Of a DNA stretch of 64,000 nucleotides, positions 26,270 through 35,954 are shown piece after piece; within the stretch, counting starts at the first letter, position 1, and each line of letters begins with the position of its first letter. The stretch spans positions 2,294,001-2,358,000 of the forward strand of contig NC_007954.1 in the NCBI RefSeq assembly GCF_000013765.1. The letters are read 5' to 3'. A program made the position numbers and the translations under genes. The stretch is from Shewanella denitrificans OS217. GTDB taxonomy: Bacteria > Pseudomonadota > Gammaproteobacteria > Enterobacterales > Shewanellaceae. The notes under the pieces were generated by a model. The model did not search any database, was not told the origin of the DNA, and worked only from the letters and a program-made list of their open reading frames with translations.

Positions 26270-27670
26270 ATGAGCATTGCATCTGTCGCTTCTGTATTTA
26301 ACGGTGATCATGCTGTAGGTTCACAAGTCACTGTACGTGGCTGGGTTAGAACCCGTCGTGATTCTAAAGCTGGTATTTCATTTTTGGCCCTGTATGACGG
26401 ATCTTGTTTCGATCCTATTCAAGGCGTAATCCCTAATAATTTACCCAATTACGACGATGAAGTGCTTAAGCTTACTGCCGGTTGCTCTTTAGTCATGACA
26501 GGTGATGTGGTTGAATCTCCAGGTGCGGGTCAAGCGTTCGAGCTACAAGTGACTGCTGTTGAAGTTACCGGTTGGGTTGATGATCCTGATACCTACCCCA
26601 TGGCCGCGAAACGTCACTCTATCGAACATTTACGTGAGCTTGCTCACCTTCGCCCAAGAACCAACATCATAGGCGCCGTGGCCCGCGTACGTAACTGTTT
26701 ATCCCAGGCCATTCACCGCTTCTATCATGAGCAAGGCTTTATTTGGGTATCAACCCCACTTATCACAGCCTCTGATTGTGAAGGCGCCGGAGAAATGTTC
26801 CGCGTGTCCACATTAGACATGGAAAACCTGCCTCGCACTGACGCGGGCAAAGTGGATTACGATAAAGACTTTTTCGGTAAAGAATCATTCCTTACGGTAT
26901 CGGGTCAGCTTAACGCTGAAACCTATGCCTGCGCCCTGTCAAAAGTGTATACCTTTGGCCCGACCTTCCGCGCTGAAAACTCAAACACCACGCGCCACTT
27001 GGCTGAGTTTTGGATGGTTGAGCCAGAAGTGGCCTTCGCCACCTTGGATGATGCGGCAAAATTGGCTGAAGACATGCTGAAATATGCCTTCAACGCTGTG
27101 CTTAATGAGCGCATGGATGACTTAAGCTTCTTCAACGAGCGTGTCGACAAAACCGTTATCGAGCGCCTGCAAGCCTTCGTCAGCAGTGATTTTGCTCAAG
27201 TGGATTACACAGATGCGGTTGAAATCCTTAAAAACTGTGGCAAGAAGTTTGAATTCGCCGTTGAATGGGGAATCGACTTACAGTCTGAGCATGAGCGCTA
27301 CTTAGCCGAAGAACACTTTAAAGCCCCTGTGGTCGTTAAGAACTACCCCAAAGACATTAAAGCCTTCTACATGCGCTTAAACGATGACGGTAAAACCGTT
27401 GCCGCCATGGACGTATTGGCACCAGGCATAGGCGAAATCATCGGCGGCGCACAGCGTGAAGAGCGTTTAGATGTGCTCGATGCCCGCCTTGCTGAAATGG
27501 AGTTAAGCCAAGAAGATTACTGGTGGTACCGAGATTTACGCCGTTACGGCACAGTGCCGCATGCAGGTTTTGGTCTAGGGTTTGAGCGTTTAGTCTCTTA
27601 CGTGACAGGTGTTAACAACATTCGTGATGTTATCCCCTTCCCTCGTGCACCACGGTCAGCAAGCTTTTAA
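26270..27670 (+). CDS. asnS: Asparaginyl-tRNA synthetase
   Basis: Class IIb synthetase of 466 aa: N-terminal OB anticodon-binding domain (VTVRGWVRTRRDSKAGISF), motif 2 around FGPTFRAENSNTTRHLAEFW, and C-terminal motif 3 GFGLGFERLVSYVTG. GAGEMFRVST is a typical Asn/Asp-RS block. Own promoter and a strong terminator. Confidence 0.97.
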   Translation: MSIASVASVFNGDHAVGSQVTVRGWVRTRRDSKAGISFLALYDGSCFDPIQGVIPNNLPNYDDEVLKLTAGCSLVMTGDVVESPGAGQAFELQVTAVEVTGWVDDPDTYPMAAKRHSIEHLRELAHLRPRTNIIGAVARVRNCLSQAIHRFYHEQGFIWVSTPLITASDCEGAGEMFRVSTLDMENLPRTDAGKVDYDKDFFGKESFLTVSGQLNAETYACALSKVYTFGPTFRAENSNTTRHLAEFWMVEPEVAFATLDDAAKLAEDMLKYAFNAVLNERMDDLSFFNERVDKTVIERLQAFVSSDFAQVDYTDAVEILKNCGKKFEFAVEWGIDLQSEHERYLAEEHFKAPVVVKNYPKDIKAFYMRLNDDGKTVAAMDVLAPGIGEIIGGAQREERLDVLDARLAEMELSQEDYWWYRDLRRYGTVPHAGFGLGFERLVSYVTGVNNIRDVIPFPRAPRSASF

Positions 27671-27702
27671 TATCTGTCTATAGAGAGGCTTAAGCTTCAG
27701 AC

Positions 27703-27731
27703 AAAAAACGCGCTTAATGCGCGTTTTTTTA
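27703..27731 (+). terminator. asnS terminator
   Basis: AAAAAACGCGC-TTAAT-GCGCGTTTTTTT, 33 bases past the stop codon; long stem with a T-run. Confidence 0.9.
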
Positions 27732-27893
27732 TTTCTTACGCCGCCATGAAAAAGGCACTGTCGAAAGAGCAAATGAAAGACTTACAACAAGCCTATTTAA
27801 ATGCCTTTAATCGATTAATTTAATGCTGGCTATGGGCTACTGATATTGTGGCTGACGACCAATACTGATAATGACGCTTTTAATTTCAGCCCA

Positions 27894-28544
27894 TTAGTCT
27901 ATAAGCGGACTTAACACTAACGGCTTAACGCTAAACTGCAACTGTTCTAACTGGTCAATCTGCCCGTTGGTTAAGGTAAAACGGCCTTGCTCTGTGAGCG
28001 GCTGTTCAATGCCATTCAGGCGTATTACTGGGCTCTGCAAAGCACCAGCGGCAAACTCAAAGGTTAATCCGCTTAAGGGTTTTCTGAAATACTTCATCGG
28101 GAACCCCTGCAAGCCATCAAGCAGCGCATCCATGTCAGCCTTTACTTGCAACAACTCGATTTTCTTGTAGTCTTGCTGCACAGATTTAGCCCGCACTTGC
28201 ATGGCAATGGCGCAGCTTTCAGCTTTACCTGTCATCTCTAAATTAATGAGACCGCGATCTGACTTAAACTCGGCATCGAAGGGCAGGAATAAACGCTGAG
28301 ACTCATCATAAGACAGCGGTGCACTGGTCTTTACTGTGGTGATGTTGCCAGAGATAATGGTGCAATCTGGAGTTTTAGGCACGCTAAAAGCAAGCTCAGC
28401 CAGTGGATAGTTGTGCTTATTCACTTGCTTTAACCTGTCATAGAAACCCACGTATTCCAGTGAGACGGTTTCTGCACTGACAGAGGTTGCATTCAACGCC
28501 ATTGCTAGGCTCAAAAGACCGCCACTTAAGCATGATAATTTCAT
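27894..28544 (-). CDS. DUF2987-type periplasmic protein
   Basis: 216 aa with a signal peptide (KLSCLSGGLLSLAMALNATS, cleavage near VSA-ETV). SLEYVGFYDRLKQVNKHNYP at the mature N-terminus resembles the DUF2987 family of marine gammaproteobacteria. Predicted beta-rich periplasmic protein of unknown function. The family name comes from memory of the N-terminal motif and is less certain than the export prediction. Confidence 0.7.
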   Translation of the reverse strand: MKLSCLSGGLLSLAMALNATSVSAETVSLEYVGFYDRLKQVNKHNYPLAELAFSVPKTPDCTIISGNITTVKTSAPLSYDESQRLFLPFDAEFKSDRGLINLEMTGKAESCAIAMQVRAKSVQQDYKKIELLQVKADMDALLDGLQGFPMKYFRKPLSGLTFEFAAGALQSPVIRLNGIEQPLTEQGRFTLTNGQIDQLEQLQFSVKPLVLSPLID

Positions 28545-28847
28545 AACAGGTTTCCTTGGAATTCGAACAAAATAGGGTAGAGAATGCGGCGGCCTTGTTT
28601 AACAATCAGTAACGCCTGCGCCAATCCAATCAGTGCTCAGCCACTTTTAGCTGTGGCTAAGTTTTAGCTTGGCGGCTCAATTGCGCCACAGTGTAACTGA
28701 AACGACGTTAAAATAATGTATTCCCCGCTAAAAACGCCCACTTCTGCCTGTATTTCAGACAGCTATAACAATTATTGCATTTGCTATGAGTAAACTGACA
28801 AAATTTACTTTAGAATGCCACCACCAGGTTTTAAGGAAAATCCCTGC
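28545..28847. other. Divergent intergenic region
   Basis: Promoters of the DUF2987 gene and the YvcK-like gene must lie here. A short hairpin AGCCAC/GTGGCT is at about 28637-28656. Nothing else was seen. Confidence 0.4.
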
Positions 28848-29807
28848 ATGGGTAATCAAGATTTATTGGCAACAAGCCAACTCGATTCAATACAACAATT
28901 GGTTGCCATAGGTGGTGGCCACGGCTTAGGCCGGGTGTTATCCGCCTTATCTTCCATGGGTCCACGGCTTACAGGGATAGTTGCCACCACGGACAATGGC
29001 GGCTCGACCGGCAGGCTCAGGCAAGATCAAAACACCATAGCTTGGGGGGATCTGCGTAACTGTATCTCTCATTTGGCTATGCGCCCTTCCTTAGGTGCAC
29101 GCTTATTGGATCACAGGTTCGAAACTGAGAATGAGCTACAAGGTCATAATTTAGGTAACCTTATCCTCTATGCCCTAGATCAACTCTGCGTCAGACCCTT
29201 GGAAGCGGTGGATCTCATTCGCAATATGTTGCAAATCAACACCCGTATTATCCCTATGTCCGAGCACTCCACCCATTTGGTGGCACTAAGCGCCTGCGGC
29301 GCGAAAATCTTTGGTGAGCTCAATGTGGATGATATGGCAGATGCGCCGCTGGCATTAATGCTAGAGCCCGAGGTCTCTGCCACCTCAGAGGCCTGCGAGT
29401 CAATTTTAAATGCTGAGGTCATTATCTTAGGGCCAGGCAGTTTCTTAACCAGCATAATGCCAAACCTATTGTTGCCTGAATTAGCCCAAGCCTTAAGAAA
29501 AACCCACGGCCAAATCATCTTTATCGATAACTTGCATCAAGAGTTATCACCGGCAAAACACATCAGCTTGGCTGATAAAATCGCCTGGTGTCATCAGGCC
29601 ATAGGTAAAGATGTCATTAGCCAGGTAATTTGCCATGGTAAGGACATCAGGTTAGAAGGGCTTTATAATTATTTCCCATTGGCATCTAAGCAAGACAGTG
29701 GCAGGCACGATAAACAACTATTACGCCATGCCATAGAACGGGTTATTGTCCAGTCGAAAGCGGCTAAGTTGCAAGCCTTACTTAGGCCCACACTGACGAC
29801 AATCTGA
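28848..29807 (+). CDS. YvcK/CofD-like protein (putative gluconeogenesis factor, YbhK type)
   Basis: 319 aa of the UPF0052/CofD-like Rossmann family, related to E. coli YbhK and Bacillus YvcK. AIGGGHGLGRVLSAL is the nucleotide-sugar loop; ATTDNGGSTGRLR and the later ILGPGSFLTSIMPNLL are family signatures. Start chosen at MGNQDLL because AAGGA lies ten bases upstream; ATG 28815 has no ribosome site. The biochemical role is unsettled in this branch. Confidence 0.85.
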   Translation: MGNQDLLATSQLDSIQQLVAIGGGHGLGRVLSALSSMGPRLTGIVATTDNGGSTGRLRQDQNTIAWGDLRNCISHLAMRPSLGARLLDHRFETENELQGHNLGNLILYALDQLCVRPLEAVDLIRNMLQINTRIIPMSEHSTHLVALSACGAKIFGELNVDDMADAPLALMLEPEVSATSEACESILNAEVIILGPGSFLTSIMPNLLLPELAQALRKTHGQIIFIDNLHQELSPAKHISLADKIAWCHQAIGKDVISQVICHGKDIRLEGLYNYFPLASKQDSGRHDKQLLRHAIERVIVQSKAAKLQALLRPTLTTI

Positions 29808-29821
29808 GTGTCCCCTTCTTT

Positions 29822-29850
29822 ATAGTACTGCCAAAAGTACTGCCAATAGT
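29822..29850. repeat. Short direct repeats AGTACTGCCA
   Basis: Two exact and one degenerate copy of a ~13-base unit (TAGTACTGCCAAAAGTACTG...) just past the YvcK-like gene. Confidence 0.6.
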
Positions 29851-30015
29851 ACAGTCAATTTGATTGATGCCGGCGTATCTCCTTCGTAGGCATCAGGTTC
29901 CACTCGCATCTTTACCCCTTAGTCTGTATACTGCGCGACCAGTTCTAGGCACTTGCCCCGTTTTATTAAATGGCTTGTGTCGCCTTATCTCATTGATACC
30001 CTAGGAAGTCCCGCT

Positions 30016-31620
30016 TTGATCTCTACCGCAAACATCACCATGCAATTTGGCCCAGAGCCATTATTCGAAAACATATCGGCGCAATTTGGTCACGGCAACC
30101 GTTACGGCTTAATCGGCGCCAATGGATGTGGTAAGTCCACGTTTATGAAAATATTAAGCGGCGCACTGGCACCAACCTCAGGCAATGTGTCTATTACACC
30201 CGGTTTGAAAGTGGGTAACTTGAGTCAAGATCAGTTCGCGTTTGAGCAACACAGTGTCATAGATACCGTGATCATGGGCGACATGAAACTGTGGAAGGTC
30301 AAGCAAGAGCGTGAAGCCATTTACGCTAAGCCTGATATGACAGATGAAGATGGCATGCGAGTGGGCGATCTTGAAAGTGAATTTGCCGAAATGGACGGTT
30401 ACAGCGCCGAAAGCCGCGCCGGTGAAATATTAATCGAAGCTGGTATAGATGAGTCGATGCATTTTGGCTTAATGCAGCAAGTGCCTCCAGGTAAAAAGTT
30501 AAGGGTATTGCTGGCTCAGGCCTTATTTGCCAATCCCGACATCTTGCTACTGGACGAACCGACCAACAACTTGGATATTCACACCATCAGCTGGTTAGAG
30601 ACAGAGCTTAATAAGCGCAAATGCACCATGATCATCATTTCCCACGACAGGCATTTCTTGAATGCCGTCTGTACCCATATGGCTGACATAGATTATGGTG
30701 AACTGCGCATTTACCCAGGTAACTATGAGTTCTTCTTGGCTCAATCAAGCCTTATCCGTGAGCAGCTTTTGGCAGGAAATGCCAAGAAGAGTGCTGAAAT
30801 CGATGAACTACAAGACTTCGTTAATCGATTCGGGGCCAACGCCTCTAAAGCAAAGCAGGCCAGCTCTCGTGCTAAGAAAATGGACAAAATTAAGCTTGAT
30901 GATGTTAAATCTTCCAGCCGTATTACCCCATCCATACGTTTTGAAGCCGGCAAGAAAATGCACCGCCAAGCCTTAATATTAGAAGGCTTAGGCCATGGTT
31001 TCGATGAAGGCATGTTATTCACCGGTGGCGATTTGATCTTAGAAGCCGGCGCCAAGCTTGCTATCATAGGTGAAAACGGCGTGGGTAAGACCACACTACT
31101 GCGTTGCCTAGTGAACGAATTAAGCCATAAAGAAGGCGTGGTCAAGTGGTCTGAAAATGCGGCCGTAGGTTATTGCCCCCAAGACAGCAGTGCCGATTTT
31201 GATAACGATCTTACCCTGATGGATTGGATGTCACAGTGGCGTTTACCTAAGCACAACGATTTGATGGTGCGCGGCATGTTAGGCCGTTTACTGTTCACCG
31301 AAGATGATGCCAACAAGAAAGCCCGTAATTGTTCCGGTGGTGAGAAAAACCGTCTATTGTTTGGCAAGTTGATGATGCAAGACGTCAATGTGCTTATCAT
31401 GGATGAACCCACCAACCACATGGACATGGAAGCCATTGAAGCCTTGAATAACGCCTTAAAAGACTTCGAAGGGACCTTGATTTTCGTGAGCCATGACAGA
31501 GAATTTGTCTCGTCACTGGCAACCCGCGTCATAGACATCAAAGATAAAAAATTGATTAACTTCCAAGGCAGCTTCGATGAATACTTAGCCAGCCAGTCAG
31601 AAGCACAAAAAATCGCATAA
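30016..31620 (+). CDS. ybiT: ABC-F ATPase YbiT
   Basis: Soluble tandem ABC-F protein, thought to act on ribosomes. 534 aa with two ATPase domains: Walker A GLIGANGCGKST and IGENGVGKTT, signatures PPGKKLRVLLAQA (diverged) and CSGGEKNR, Walker B LLLDEPTNNLD and LIMDEPTNHMD, and a charged linker at about 240-300. Start at TTG 30016 (MISTANITMQFG), which matches E. coli YbiT and has AGGA nine bases upstream; the open frame extends back to 29953 without support. Confidence 0.9.
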   Translation: MISTANITMQFGPEPLFENISAQFGHGNRYGLIGANGCGKSTFMKILSGALAPTSGNVSITPGLKVGNLSQDQFAFEQHSVIDTVIMGDMKLWKVKQEREAIYAKPDMTDEDGMRVGDLESEFAEMDGYSAESRAGEILIEAGIDESMHFGLMQQVPPGKKLRVLLAQALFANPDILLLDEPTNNLDIHTISWLETELNKRKCTMIIISHDRHFLNAVCTHMADIDYGELRIYPGNYEFFLAQSSLIREQLLAGNAKKSAEIDELQDFVNRFGANASKAKQASSRAKKMDKIKLDDVKSSSRITPSIRFEAGKKMHRQALILEGLGHGFDEGMLFTGGDLILEAGAKLAIIGENGVGKTTLLRCLVNELSHKEGVVKWSENAAVGYCPQDSSADFDNDLTLMDWMSQWRLPKHNDLMVRGMLGRLLFTEDDANKKARNCSGGEKNRLLFGKLMMQDVNVLIMDEPTNHMDMEAIEALNNALKDFEGTLIFVSHDREFVSSLATRVIDIKDKKLINFQGSFDEYLASQSEAQKIA

Positions 31621-31637
31621 ACCAAGGCATCAAGCTT

Positions 31638-31668
31638 AAGGCTTGGGTTCAAACACTTAAGCCTTTTT
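31638..31668 (+). terminator. First hairpin after ybiT
   Basis: AAGGCTT/AAGCCTT arms with a T-run, about 20 bases beyond the stop. Confidence 0.6.
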
Positions 31669-31685
31669 AAAGCAGCGCCTCAACT

Positions 31686-31721
31686 CACCCGTCATTGTCT
31701 TTCAATGACGGGTGTTTTTTT
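31686..31721 (+). terminator. Strong terminator after ybiT
   Basis: Perfect 12-base arms CACCCGTCATTG / CAATGACGGGTG with loop TCTTT and seven Ts. Second in tandem. Confidence 0.92.
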
Positions 31722-31781
31722 ATCCAAAACACCCCTTTCGCCAATCCCGTCATCTATCGAACAAAATGCTATAACAGTCTG

Positions 31782-31832
31782 ATGGAAAACCTGAGTTTTG
31801 TGATGAAAGATGGGGTGATCTACAAGCAATAA
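31782..31832 (+). pseudogene. Possible 3' remnant of an amidohydrolase gene
   Basis: Sixteen codons, MENLSFVMKDGVIYKQ then stop, resemble the C-terminus of imidazolonepropionase-like amidohydrolases (VMKDGxIYK). No upstream part of such a gene is in frame. Probably debris, but too short to be sure. Confidence 0.45.
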
Positions 31833-31954
31833 GACGGTAAGCATGTCCTTGGCGAGTAAAATTAAGCACTTTATTAGTCTTGATATGTTATTTATCTCGC
31901 GCCTTTGGTATAAGCTTATGATAGTTCGCTTGTATTCATGCTAAGGAATAGATT

Positions 31955-32365
31955 ATGAATGTGTTAGTTTCGCAGATCATGAGTCGCCGGGTTGTCACTG
32001 TGGACATGGATGACAGGTTGCAAGTGGCTAAAGACATTTTCGATAATGTAAAATTTAACCACCTACTGGTTATCGATGAAGATAACCAACTGCAAGGGGT
32101 GCTTTCACATCGGGATCTGGTGCGCGCCTTAAGCCCGAATCTAGGCACGGCAGCAGAGTTTGTCCGCGACACAGACACCTTGCAAAAACGGGTTCATCAA
32201 GTGATGAGCCATGATCCCATCACAGTCGCCCCTGATATCGATATCAAGCAGGCAAGTCAGCTTATTCTCAAGCACGGGATAGGCTGCCTTCCCGTGTTAG
32301 AAAATAACATTATCTTAGGGATCATTACCTGGAAAGACCTGCTCAGAAGTTTTAGCCAAGCTTAA
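31955..32365 (+). CDS. Tandem CBS-domain protein
   Basis: 136 aa consisting of two CBS motifs: residues ~1-60 (IMSRRVVTVDMDDRLQVAK, GVLSHRDLVRAL) and ~75-135 (VMSHDPITVAPDIDIKQA, GIITWKDLLRSF). Such free Bateman modules bind adenine nucleotides; the partner here is unknown. Single gene with no coupled neighbour. Confidence 0.88.
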   Translation: MNVLVSQIMSRRVVTVDMDDRLQVAKDIFDNVKFNHLLVIDEDNQLQGVLSHRDLVRALSPNLGTAAEFVRDTDTLQKRVHQVMSHDPITVAPDIDIKQASQLILKHGIGCLPVLENNIILGIITWKDLLRSFSQA

Positions 32366-32426
32366 TTTGAATCAGAATAGGATCAAGAATGGGATCCAGG
32401 TTGGATCCCATCGAATTCAGTCCGGC

Positions 32427-34034
32427 TTAATCCAGCTTAAAAAGCCCCACCTGCTCGTCTAAGGATTTAGACAAACGTAACAATTTTTCACTGACCAACT
32501 TACTGCCGCGGGCATCCACCAAGGATTGCTCGGCGTTATCACGAATGCCAATCACGCTGCGGTTAATTTCTTCCGCGGCAAGGTTTTGCTGCTCAGTGGC
32601 ATCGGCCATGTGCACATTAAGCTGATTAATTTCACTCATCTGCACAGAGATGTCCCGCAGCGCCTGCGCCACTAACTGCACTTGATTAGCCCGCTCATCC
32701 GCTTCGGTGGACGAAGCATTCATGGCAATGACTGTATTTTGAGCTTCTTGTTGCAGCTTAGCGATGGTTTTGCGAATTTCATCGGTGGAATGGTGAGTCT
32801 TAGTGGCCAAAGAGCGGACTTCATCGGCAACCACGGCGAAACCGCGACCGGTTTCACCTGCCCTTGCCGCTTCAATGGCGGCGTTTAACGCCAACAGATT
32901 GGTTTGCTCGGCGATGGCACTGATGACCTCCAGTACCTTGCCCACTTCTAAGGTTTGCTGTTGCAACTGGCCAACCTTAGAGGCCGCGTCACGTACATCC
33001 GCCGCAAGTTGGTTAATACTCTGCTCTGTTTGCTCGGCGATCAGGGTATTGTGCTTAGCCAACCTGTTGGTTTCATCTGATTTTTGCGAGGCAAAATGTG
33101 TGGTGTTTCTCACTTCTGCTGAACTTGTGCCCAATTCATTAATGGCGGCTGCCACAGAGTCCGTGCCTTCTTTTTGATGCTTGATAGCCTCTTCGGTGGC
33201 TTCTGCCGTGCTGTGTATGGTTTCGGCGGATTGGATGAGCACTTTCGATGAAGCAGACACCTTGAGTATGCTGTCTTTGAAGGATGCCATCATTTGGTTG
33301 AAGTTAGCCGCTAGTAGCCCTAACTCATCCCCTGAGCTGTCATTAATATTAGCGCTCAAGTCTTTGTTCTGCGTCGCTGAGCGCATGATGTTACCTATGC
33401 GTTTAAGGCGCTTGATAAAGAGTTTTCTAAACAGTACCCCAAGAAAAATAAAGGTGACTAAGAAAATGACAGTTAATAATCCTGTGCTAAACAGGGTGTT
33501 TCGATTGACCGCCTTGTCAATTTGTTGCAGCGAATAGCTCAGTTTCACCACCCCAAGGACATCACCTTCTTGTGCCTGATGACAGCCCAAACAGTTAACG
33601 CCATTACTGTCTGCGCTGGCAACCAGAGGTTTTAAATAGGTGAGCACCCTAAAATTATCGCGTTTTTCGATAAACATGGCTTCTTTGCCTAACAGCGCCG
33701 CCTCTTCTGCTGGGGTTTGCGCCTGTTCTTCTGCTTTACCTTGACCATAGAGGGTATTCACCTGCTGGCCGCGAATAATATGCGCATCCTTAATATTGGC
33801 CTGACTGCGAATTTTATTGCTGAGAATGTCACGGTTGGCCATAGTGCCAGTGAGCATCATGGTATTGAGGGAGTCGAAATAATTGTCGGCCAACAAATGC
33901 ACAGTACTCTCAACGGTTTCTTGGGCTAAGGCGCGTTGCTGGTTAGAGTTAATGACTATGCTAGCGGTTAAGACCAAGACACCGGTAAACGCCAGTGACG
34001 CGTAGATCTTATGCTGAATTGATTTCAATGCCAT
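32427..34034 (-). CDS. Methyl-accepting chemotaxis protein with c-type haem motif
   Basis: 535-aa inner-membrane chemoreceptor. TM1 at ~12-30, periplasmic sensor ~31-180 with one haem-attachment motif C148-L-G-C151-H152, TM2 at ~182-203, HAMP after it, then the signalling domain with the conserved hairpin tip EQTNLLALNAAIEAARAGE. A covalent haem in the sensor suggests redox, oxygen or NO sensing for taxis; this is inferred from the motif. Monocistronic; not adjacent to other che genes. Confidence 0.92.
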   Translation of the reverse strand: MALKSIQHKIYASLAFTGVLVLTASIVINSNQQRALAQETVESTVHLLADNYFDSLNTMMLTGTMANRDILSNKIRSQANIKDAHIIRGQQVNTLYGQGKAEEQAQTPAEEAALLGKEAMFIEKRDNFRVLTYLKPLVASADSNGVNCLGCHQAQEGDVLGVVKLSYSLQQIDKAVNRNTLFSTGLLTVIFLVTFIFLGVLFRKLFIKRLKRIGNIMRSATQNKDLSANINDSSGDELGLLAANFNQMMASFKDSILKVSASSKVLIQSAETIHSTAEATEEAIKHQKEGTDSVAAAINELGTSSAEVRNTTHFASQKSDETNRLAKHNTLIAEQTEQSINQLAADVRDAASKVGQLQQQTLEVGKVLEVISAIAEQTNLLALNAAIEAARAGETGRGFAVVADEVRSLATKTHHSTDEIRKTIAKLQQEAQNTVIAMNASSTEADERANQVQLVAQALRDISVQMSEINQLNVHMADATEQQNLAAEEINRSVIGIRDNAEQSLVDARGSKLVSEKLLRLSKSLDEQVGLFKLD

Positions 34035-34307
34035 AGGGTAAAATTCTCATCCTTAAGGTTACATCTTGTATGCTGGGAGTTAACAATTTCTTAACGCACT
34101 GTTCTAGATAGACAAAATACTCATCTGGATAGACAAGGTACCGGCCTAGAACCTAGAACTAGTGTCCTAAAAATAGTGCCGCTGCATACTAAGATTATTC
34201 ACAATCTAAGACAATAGCCCTAGACTGTGACCTGACAAGATTTACCCGAATAGGCAAAGGTTTATGCGAAAAGTGTGAACTTGCCCCACTTTCCCTACAA
34301 CTAAGAT

Positions 34308-35183
34308 TTATTCATTGATGACGGCAGGCTTTATTTTTGCCGGCGTCAAGCTACTGCCCATGGACGCGACGATGACTAAACCTATGGCGGCCCATTGCCA
34401 CAAGGTTAATTGCTCAGCCAGAATGATAAAACCGGCTAAGGCGGCGATGGCGGGCTCCAAGCTCATCAATACACTAAAGGCTTGGGTTGGCATATTGCGT
34501 AATGCCACCATTTCCAACGAATACGGCAATGCACTGGATAACACCCCCACCAGCAGACCAAGAGGCAAGACTTCCCAGCTCAGTAGCGCCATCCCTTGAC
34601 TTACAACCCCGATGGGCACTATAGCAATGGCCGCCACCGTCATGCCTAAGGCTACAGTGATCCCGCCTGATGTTTGCTTACCCGTGCGGGTACCAAAGAG
34701 TATATAGCCCGCCCAACAAGCACCCGCTCCCAGCGCCATGAGTGCACCGCCGAGATCTAAGCCTTCGGCGCTACTCAGATCAGGCAATAACAGTAAGATC
34801 CCCGCAATAGCACAGCCCACCCAAAATAGATCGCTCTTTCTCTTTGAGCCAAAAAGCGCCACGGCTAAAGGCCCAGTAAATTCAAGCGCAACCGCGATGC
34901 CAAGAGGAATTCTGTCTATGGCTAAATAAAATAAGATGTTCATTCCGCCAAGGCACAAACCATAAATGATAATGCTCTGCCAATCCCGCCCTTGAGGCAA
35001 GGCACGCCAAGGACGAAACACCAGCCATAGAATAAGCGCAGCAAAGCCTAAGCGCAGCGCTGTAGTGCCATCGGGGCCAACTACAGGGAAAAGCTGTTTT
35101 GCTAATGACGCACCAGACTGAATGGTCACCATGGCAAGCAAAACGCTGGCCACTGCGGTTAATAATACGCGGTTGATTTGCAT
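34308..35183 (-). CDS. rhtA: EamA-family exporter, RhtA-like
   Basis: Ten-helix drug/metabolite-superfamily permease resembling the threonine/homoserine exporter RhtA. 291 aa from MQINRVLLTAVASVLLAMVT. TIQSGASLAKQLFPVVGPDG and TALRLGFAALILWLVF align with E. coli RhtA. Start moved to 35183; the open frame reaches 35252 but the extra 23 residues are not RhtA-like. Substrate is inferred from homology. Confidence 0.82.
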   Translation of the reverse strand: MQINRVLLTAVASVLLAMVTIQSGASLAKQLFPVVGPDGTTALRLGFAALILWLVFRPWRALPQGRDWQSIIIYGLCLGGMNILFYLAIDRIPLGIAVALEFTGPLAVALFGSKRKSDLFWVGCAIAGILLLLPDLSSAEGLDLGGALMALGAGACWAGYILFGTRTGKQTSGGITVALGMTVAAIAIVPIGVVSQGMALLSWEVLPLGLLVGVLSSALPYSLEMVALRNMPTQAFSVLMSLEPAIAALAGFIILAEQLTLWQWAAIGLVIVASMGSSLTPAKIKPAVINE

Positions 35184-35491
35184 AGATAATAAGTCCACAA
35201 CACTGAAAAAGCCTTTAGACAGGCATTCTACCCGAGGCCACTCACTAAGCACATCAAATATATCTCACACACGCTCCAAGTCAGACCTCATTGAGGGCGA
35301 ATGAGCATGGACCCTAAGCAGGTTAACTAGAGTCGATAATCATTTGCAGTAATCTGGATCATCGCAGCCTCTGTAACGGCAGAATAATCATGGGCAAAGA
35401 TGGCTTGCCCCATGTTGGAAAAAACATATGAAACAGAAGTGGATAACCTGAGGGGTGAAGCTAGAAAGTTATAAAATTTAGCGATGGGACA

Positions 35492-35803
35492 TTAAAACGC
35501 ACACTTGTTATCGAGCCAATGCCAAAACGACATGATAACGCCTTCAGAGGAGACAGATTTTGCTTTGCCAGCATCCACTAGCGCCTTTACCGGTTTAGGC
35601 TGTTTATTCGCTAACTCTTTGACGGCCTCATGTTGCTCCTGCTTTTGCTCTTGCTCTTTTTTGGCCCGCCTGTCATCGGCCTTATTAGCCTGTAGTGCCA
35701 ATCGTCTTCTCTGTTCTAGGGTTAAACTGGCCATTAAACTCAACGATGGCTTAGGTATAACCGTTGTAACCGAATACCAAGCCGCTCTTGGGGTTCCACA
35801 CAT
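35492..35803 (-). CDS. Small basic coiled-coil hypothetical protein
   Basis: 103 aa starting MCGTPRAAWYSV, with AGAGGTG six bases upstream of the ATG. The middle (LTLEQRRRLALQANKADDRR then KKEQEQKQEQHEAVKEL) is a charged helix; the end is SFWHWLDNKCAF. No family recognised. The good ribosome site and biased composition favour a real gene. The open frame extends to 35875 without a site. Confidence 0.6.
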   Translation of the reverse strand: MCGTPRAAWYSVTTVIPKPSLSLMASLTLEQRRRLALQANKADDRRAKKEQEQKQEQHEAVKELANKQPKPVKALVDAGKAKSVSSEGVIMSFWHWLDNKCAF

Positions 35804-35954
35804 ACTGTCACCTCTTTTGCTGATCGCTTGCCATTCATAGAAACAACGGCAAAGTACATTGAAGTAGACAGGCAAAAGCCAGCAAAACTGTCATCACTTT
35901 CATCACTTTCGCAACAAACGACAAGGCAACAAGGCAAGTTAGGCGCTATGAATC

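Noticed and set aside
27748..27822. 25-codon open frame MKKALSKEQMK after asnS
   Set aside because: No ribosome site, lies after the asnS terminator, and is too short to assign.
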